Assembly: GCA_023415725.1 (NCBI GenBank)
Contig: JAEZJR010000014.1
Coordinates: 1 to 35,572, forward strand
Source: Acidobacteriota bacterium
GTDB taxonomy: Bacteria > Acidobacteriota > Blastocatellia > Pyrinomonadales > Pyrinomonadaceae
DNA: 35,572 nucleotides
Reading direction: 5' to 3'
Shown here piece by piece: positions 31,858 to 35,572 of the stretch. The notes below the pieces were generated by a model. The model did no database searches, was not told the origin of the DNA, and was given only the letters and a program-made list of their open reading frames with translations. Made by a program: the position numbers and the translations under genes. Numbering within the stretch: the stretch's first letter is position 1; the number at the start of each line of letters is the position of its first letter.

Positions 31858-32505
31858 CTAAGTGATCGGCTTTCGCGCGTCTAACCACTTCCAGATCCGC
31901 CATCCTAATAGGGCCAAAAGGGCCAGTCCGAATAACACCGGATAAAAAACATCCGACTTCACGATCATCCAAAAATGGATCACGCCGAACGCGGCGATCA
32001 CGTAACTGAGTTTATGAAGCCGGCTCCAGTTCTTCCCTCCTAACCTCTTCACCCAACCGTTCGTCGATGTGACGGCCAGAGGTACAAGCATAAGAAACGC
32101 CGCCATCCCGACTGCGATAAATGGGCGCTGGATCACGTCCGCGACTATCGCAGGCAGATCAAGGCTCTGGTCAAAAATACTGTAAGTCACCAAATGCAGG
32201 CACGCGTAGAAAAAAACGTAAAGCCCGAGCATTCGCCGGTATTTGACGAGTTCGTTTCGACCCGTGAGTTTCCGCAGCGGCGTGACCGCAAGCGTTATCA
32301 GCAGAAAGGTAAGCGTCAAAACGCCTGTCGCCCTTAAAAAGAACTCGATCGGGTTCGCTCCCAACCGCCCTCGCGACCAGTCGTACAAAATAAACGCCAG
32401 GGGCACGAGAGTGTTCACCGAAATAAGTGCCTTGCCGAAGGCAACATCGCCAGCGGTCCTCCGCACCGGCTTTGCCGAATCTTTGATCGAAATCACCTGT
32501 GCCAT
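31858..32505 (-). CDS. msrQ: MsrQ, heme-binding membrane subunit of methionine sulfoxide reductase
   Basis: 215 residues with about six membrane segments. Ferric-reductase-like features with His ligands: RRMLGLYVFFYACLHLVTYSIFD, GWVKRLGGKNWSRLHKLSYVIAAFGVIHFWMIVKSD. It passes electrons from the quinone pool (or flavin) to MsrP in the periplasm. The ATG directly abuts the msrP stop codon, so the pair is translationally linked. Confidence 0.95.
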   Translation of the reverse strand: MAQVISIKDSAKPVRRTAGDVAFGKALISVNTLVPLAFILYDWSRGRLGANPIEFFLRATGVLTLTFLLITLAVTPLRKLTGRNELVKYRRMLGLYVFFYACLHLVTYSIFDQSLDLPAIVADVIQRPFIAVGMAAFLMLVPLAVTSTNGWVKRLGGKNWSRLHKLSYVIAAFGVIHFWMIVKSDVFYPVLFGLALLALLGWRIWKWLDARKPIT

Positions 32506-33495
32506 TTAGAAAAACTTCTTCAGATCCATCCCCGCGTAAAGCCCCGCGACCTCATCGGCATACCCGTTGAACATTAGCGTCTCCCTGCGGCCGAACTCTC
32601 CGATCCGCCGCTCGGTCGCCTGCGACCATCGCGGGTGGTCGACGTTAGGATTTACGTTCGAATAGAAACCGTATTCATCTGAATTGGCGATATTCCACGT
32701 TGTCGGCGGCTCCGTTTCCGTCAACGTGATATTAACGATCGACTTGATGCCCTTGAAACCGTATTTCCAGGGCACAACAAGCCTGATCGGAGCCCCGTTT
32801 TGGTTCGGCATCGGCTTGCCGTAAAGCCCTGTCGCGAGGACCGTCAGCGGATGCAGAGCTTCGTCGAGCCGCAGCCCCTCAACGTACGGGAAATCGATCC
32901 CGGCGGAAAACGAGGACTGCATACCGTTCGGCCCGGGCGGCAATTTCGCTGCCGGGTCCAACCCCTTATTTGCGTAATACGTTTCGAAAGCTACATATCG
33001 TGCCGAACCCATTGGTTCGACTTGATCCAGGAGTTTCTTCAGCGGAAAGCCCGTCCAGGGAATCACCATCGACCAGGCCTCCACGCAGCGAAACCGATAG
33101 ATCCGTTCCTCCTGTTCTATCTTCAAAAGTTCGTCGATGTCGAAGACCTTCGGGCGATGGACGAGCCCTCCGACGTCGATCGTCCACGGGCGTGTGACAA
33201 AATCCTTGGCCGCCCGCGCGACCGCCGCTTTGCTCGTCGAGAATTCGTAGTAATTGTTGTAATTCGTGATGTCCTCGAACGACGTAAGGGCTTCGGAACC
33301 GGCCGGGGCCGCAGCGACATCACCTGGAACTTCGGTCGCCGCGCCTCCCGAGACGGCGGGGCTGAAGAATCGATACGCCGCCCCCGTCACAGCCGCGCTG
33401 CCCGCCAAAATTCCCGCGCGAATGAAGTTTCGGCGATTCAGGTAAACGCTCTCTGGCGTGATCTCGCTGCTTTTAATTTTCGGATCGAAAGCCAC
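32506..33495 (-). CDS. msrP: MsrP, periplasmic molybdopterin methionine sulfoxide reductase
   Basis: 329 residues. A Tat signal peptide (NRRNFIRAG, Arg21-Arg22, then a short hydrophobic stretch) exports the folded molybdoenzyme. The molybdenum ligand is Cys137 in YRFRCVEAWSMVIPWTGFPL, as in the YedY/sulfite-oxidase family, and GAPIRLVVPWKYGFKGIKSIVNITL is conserved. MsrP repairs oxidised methionines in envelope proteins. Together with the peroxiredoxin at 16237 it points to defence of the periplasm against oxidants. Confidence 0.96.
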   Translation of the reverse strand: MAFDPKIKSSEITPESVYLNRRNFIRAGILAGSAAVTGAAYRFFSPAVSGGAATEVPGDVAAAPAGSEALTSFEDITNYNNYYEFSTSKAAVARAAKDFVTRPWTIDVGGLVHRPKVFDIDELLKIEQEERIYRFRCVEAWSMVIPWTGFPLKKLLDQVEPMGSARYVAFETYYANKGLDPAAKLPPGPNGMQSSFSAGIDFPYVEGLRLDEALHPLTVLATGLYGKPMPNQNGAPIRLVVPWKYGFKGIKSIVNITLTETEPPTTWNIANSDEYGFYSNVNPNVDHPRWSQATERRIGEFGRRETLMFNGYADEVAGLYAGMDLKKFF

Positions 33496-33669
33496 CTGTT
33501 ATTTCGTTTCGTTCAAATCAATTTGAACGGATGCACAACCGGGCGGTTAAACATAGGGTCCGCCTGATATTTCCTGTATTTCACTTATTTCCAGCTTCGC
33601 AAATTCTGCACTTAATTCAAATTGTTAAACTTTTCCCAACAAACCTCTTCCATTTTTAACATTTTTGTA

Positions 33670-33675
33670 TATAAT
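33670..33675 (+). promoter_or_regulatory. Putative -10 element of the pseudokinase gene
   Basis: A TATAAT 68 bases before the ATG, with a weak CTTCCA -35 at 33647-33652 (spacer 17). The 33496-33742 gap is AT-rich and must also hold the divergent msrP promoter. Confidence 0.45.
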
Positions 33676-33742
33676 GGTTGAGGCAGCTAATGCTTCCCAC
33701 CCACCACCGTTCGCGCCGCACTACTTCTCTTTTCAATCGAAT

Positions 33743-35572
33743 ATGCCCGCTACTTCTGCACTCTTACAAGAAGGCCGATACCGCCTCGACCATCCGATCG
33801 CCGAAAACAGCGAGAGCACCGTCTTCCACGGTTACGATACCGTTCGCGACACTAAGGTTGTCGTGAAGGAGATCGTCGCAAGGATGAACAAGGTGACGAC
33901 CGCCGCCCAGCAAGAAACTCTGAGGCTCAATTTCGTAAACCAGGCACAGATGCTCGCCTCCGTCCGCCACGATTCGCTGATCCACGTTGAGGACTATTTC
34001 TCAGAGATCGGGCGGCAGTACCTTGTGATGGAATCGATCGAAGGCGACGACCTTGAATCCGCCCTCCAACGCAACAAACTCCCTTTCTCGCTTTCGGAGG
34101 CGGCCGGGTGGGGAGACCAGATCCTCGACGCGCTGCACTACCTGCACAATTTCGCACCGCCGATAATTCACCGACAAGTTCAGCCGAAACAAATTCGACT
34201 TCTACAGGACGGTAAGGTCAAACTACTCGCTTACGCCACTCCGGCCGGGGATGCACCTATATCGACTAGCATCGATTCGGAAGGCGGCAGTTCGGCGTCT
34301 CTCAATTATTCTCCGCTGGAACTCCTTTGGGAAGACCTGGACGCCGCATCGCAGAAGGTAATCATCAATAGCTACGATGACCGCTCCGAAAAAATACTGA
34401 AATCTGCCCCCGACGCGCGAAGCGATATATATTCCGTCGGTGCGACGCTCTATTATCTTCTCACCGGCCGCGTGCCCGTCGACCCGCTCGAACGCTCCAT
34501 CGAGATGCTCGACGGCAACCCCGATCCTCTGCAATCACCCAGCAAGGTAAACCCCTCAGTTACCGAGGAAGTCTCCGACGTGATCATGCGTGCGATGCAG
34601 ATCAAACGGGAGGAGCGTTTCGACTCGGCGGTGATAATGCGCCAGGTGCTCCGGACCGCTATCAGCCGTTCGCAGGAACAAGCCGACGAGGAGGAGCGCG
34701 AACTCGCCGAAGCCGCGGCAGAACTGAAGTTCGCCGAGAAAGCACGCCAGGAGCAGATCCAGAAACTCGTCGAACAGAAAGCTAAAGAGCTCGAAGAACA
34801 AAAAGCTCGCGAGATCGAGGAAGAAAAGCGCCGAGCGGCCGAGCTTCTTGAACAGAAACTCCGCGAAGCCGAAGAAATGAGGCTCGCTGCCGAGCGCCGT
34901 GCGGCGGAGGCTGAACAGCGGCTGAAAGAAGAGGAAGCGGCCCGTAAGGCCGTCGCCGAAGCCGCAATTCATAGTTCGTCGCCTTCGGTCGCTGACCCCG
35001 AAAACGCGCCCTACGAGGAGAATCTTCTCGAACTCACCATCGAGCCCAACTCGGTTGGCGCTACTGCCAAAGAACCTGAGGTCGGCTCCGGCAACGTGGC
35101 CGAAGCTGTCATCGAGACGGTTGAAGCTCCTATAACGACGGAAGCTCCCGAATCGATGGTCACAACACCTGCCGCAGGTATTTCCGACTCGGTAGAATCG
35201 ACCTTCTCTTATGAAGAGGCCGGCTCCGGTTCGAAGATGCCGATGATCGTCGGCGCTTTTGTAGTACTCGTTCTTGCCGCCGTTGGCGGATGGGTGTTCC
35301 TTGGTTCGAGTTCGACTCCATCTCCGCAGCAAGCGACTCCGCCGTCAGCAACTACGACAACGGCGCCTGCCGCCCCAGCTCCGGCGACCGAGCAACCCGC
35401 TCCCACCGAACCGCAGACCCAAGCTCCCGCACAGCAGGCTGCGGTGACGGAGGAACAGCCTTCAGATTCGCAGCCCGCCGCTGCCGAACCTTCGCAGGCA
35501 CGCACCCCGGCGAAGCCGATCCCGGCCAAAGCCGCCAGGACCGCGGCTGAGCCGGCCAAGACTCCCGAGAAG
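33743..35572 (+). CDS. PknB-like pseudokinase with coiled coil and membrane anchor, 3' end outside the window
   Basis: The frame stays open from ATG 33743 to the window edge (610 codons). Residues ~12-315 have a kinase fold, but the catalytic sites are gone. The glycine loop reads IAENSESTVFHG, HRDxKPxN has become HRQVQPKQ (Gln145, Gln147, Gln150), and DFG has become AYA in LLAYATP. Lys42 (VVVKEI) survives. Fold landmarks remain: YLVMESIEGDDLESAL, DARSDIYSVGATLYYLLTGRVP and RFDSAVIMRQVLR. A Glu/Ala/Lys/Arg coiled coil (about 315-410) follows, then an acidic Thr-rich linker and one membrane helix (about 495-515, PMIVGAFVVLVLAAVGGWVFLG). A Pro/Ala/Thr/Gln-rich tail would lie outside. It probably works as a scaffold or sensor rather than an enzyme. 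Confidence 0.9.
   Translation, partial: MPATSALLQEGRYRLDHPIAENSESTVFHGYDTVRDTKVVVKEIVARMNKVTTAAQQETLRLNFVNQAQMLASVRHDSLIHVEDYFSEIGRQYLVMESIEGDDLESALQRNKLPFSLSEAAGWGDQILDALHYLHNFAPPIIHRQVQPKQIRLLQDGKVKLLAYATPAGDAPISTSIDSEGGSSASLNYSPLELLWEDLDAASQKVIINSYDDRSEKILKSAPDARSDIYSVGATLYYLLTGRVPVDPLERSIEMLDGNPDPLQSPSKVNPSVTEEVSDVIMRAMQIKREERFDSAVIMRQVLRTAISRSQEQADEEERELAEAAAELKFAEKARQEQIQKLVEQKAKELEEQKAREIEEEKRRAAELLEQKLREAEEMRLAAERRAAEAEQRLKEEEAARKAVAEAAIHSSSPSVADPENAPYEENLLELTIEPNSVGATAKEPEVGSGNVAEAVIETVEAPITTEAPESMVTTPAAGISDSVESTFSYEEAGSGSKMPMIVGAFVVLVLAAVGGWVFLGSSSTPSPQQATPPSATTTTAPAAPAPATEQPAPTEPQTQAPAQQAAVTEEQPSDSQPAAAEPSQARTPAKPIPAKAARTAAEPAKTPEK

Overview
This 35.6 kb window is bacterial chromosome, moderately GC-rich and densely coded, with no sign of plasmid or phage structure. 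It most likely comes from an Acidobacteriota genome, perhaps Blastocatellia-like. The reasons are a VWA protein of the 'VWFA-related Acidobacterial domain' type, several PknB-type Ser/Thr kinase genes, a GTP-type PEP carboxykinase and weak Shine-Dalgarno sites. The taxonomy is inference from gene content.

Layout. 1-550: 3' part of a BON-domain gene, a terminator and a complex inverted-repeat element. 926-3858: a [2Fe-2S] protein convergent with a DsbA-NhaA fusion antiporter. 4192-8235: ppk1, an exported kinase-like protein and a DUF4956 membrane protein in one direction. 8283-10563: exported tyrosine-phosphatase-like protein (-), EamA transporter (+), unknown protein (-). 10796-16155: pckG, membrane EEP hydrolase, MFS exporter, Bax-inhibitor-1 protein. 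16237-16791: an AhpE-like peroxiredoxin with an in-frame TGA exactly at the peroxidatic Cys position, followed by a good bacterial SECIS-like hairpin, so most likely a selenoprotein. 16826-17083: small zinc-ribbon membrane protein. 17096-19520 (-): xseA, a membrane protein of unknown function, xseB. 19689-23785 (-): Ser/Thr kinase overlapping a VWA gene. 24054-25474: recA, a structured intergenic region and tRNA-Phe. 25540-27289 (-): kdgK-eda. 27618-28745: rarA. 28785-28856: second copy of the inverted-repeat family. 28885-31771: creatininase-like protein, TetR regulator, cREC-like receiver (-), DnaC-like ATPase. 31858-33495 (-): msrP-msrQ. 33743-end: a pseudokinase with every catalytic-loop residue replaced, running off the window.

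Functional themes are central carbon flow (pckG; KDG kinase and KDPG aldolase), DNA repair (recA, xseA/xseB, rarA), polyphosphate (ppk1 with DUF4956), envelope oxidative defence (Sec peroxiredoxin, MsrPQ) and kinase-type signalling. The most interesting item is the predicted exported selenocysteine peroxiredoxin. Next are the pseudokinase, the ppk1/kinase-like/DUF4956 cluster and the dispersed period-9 inverted repeats.
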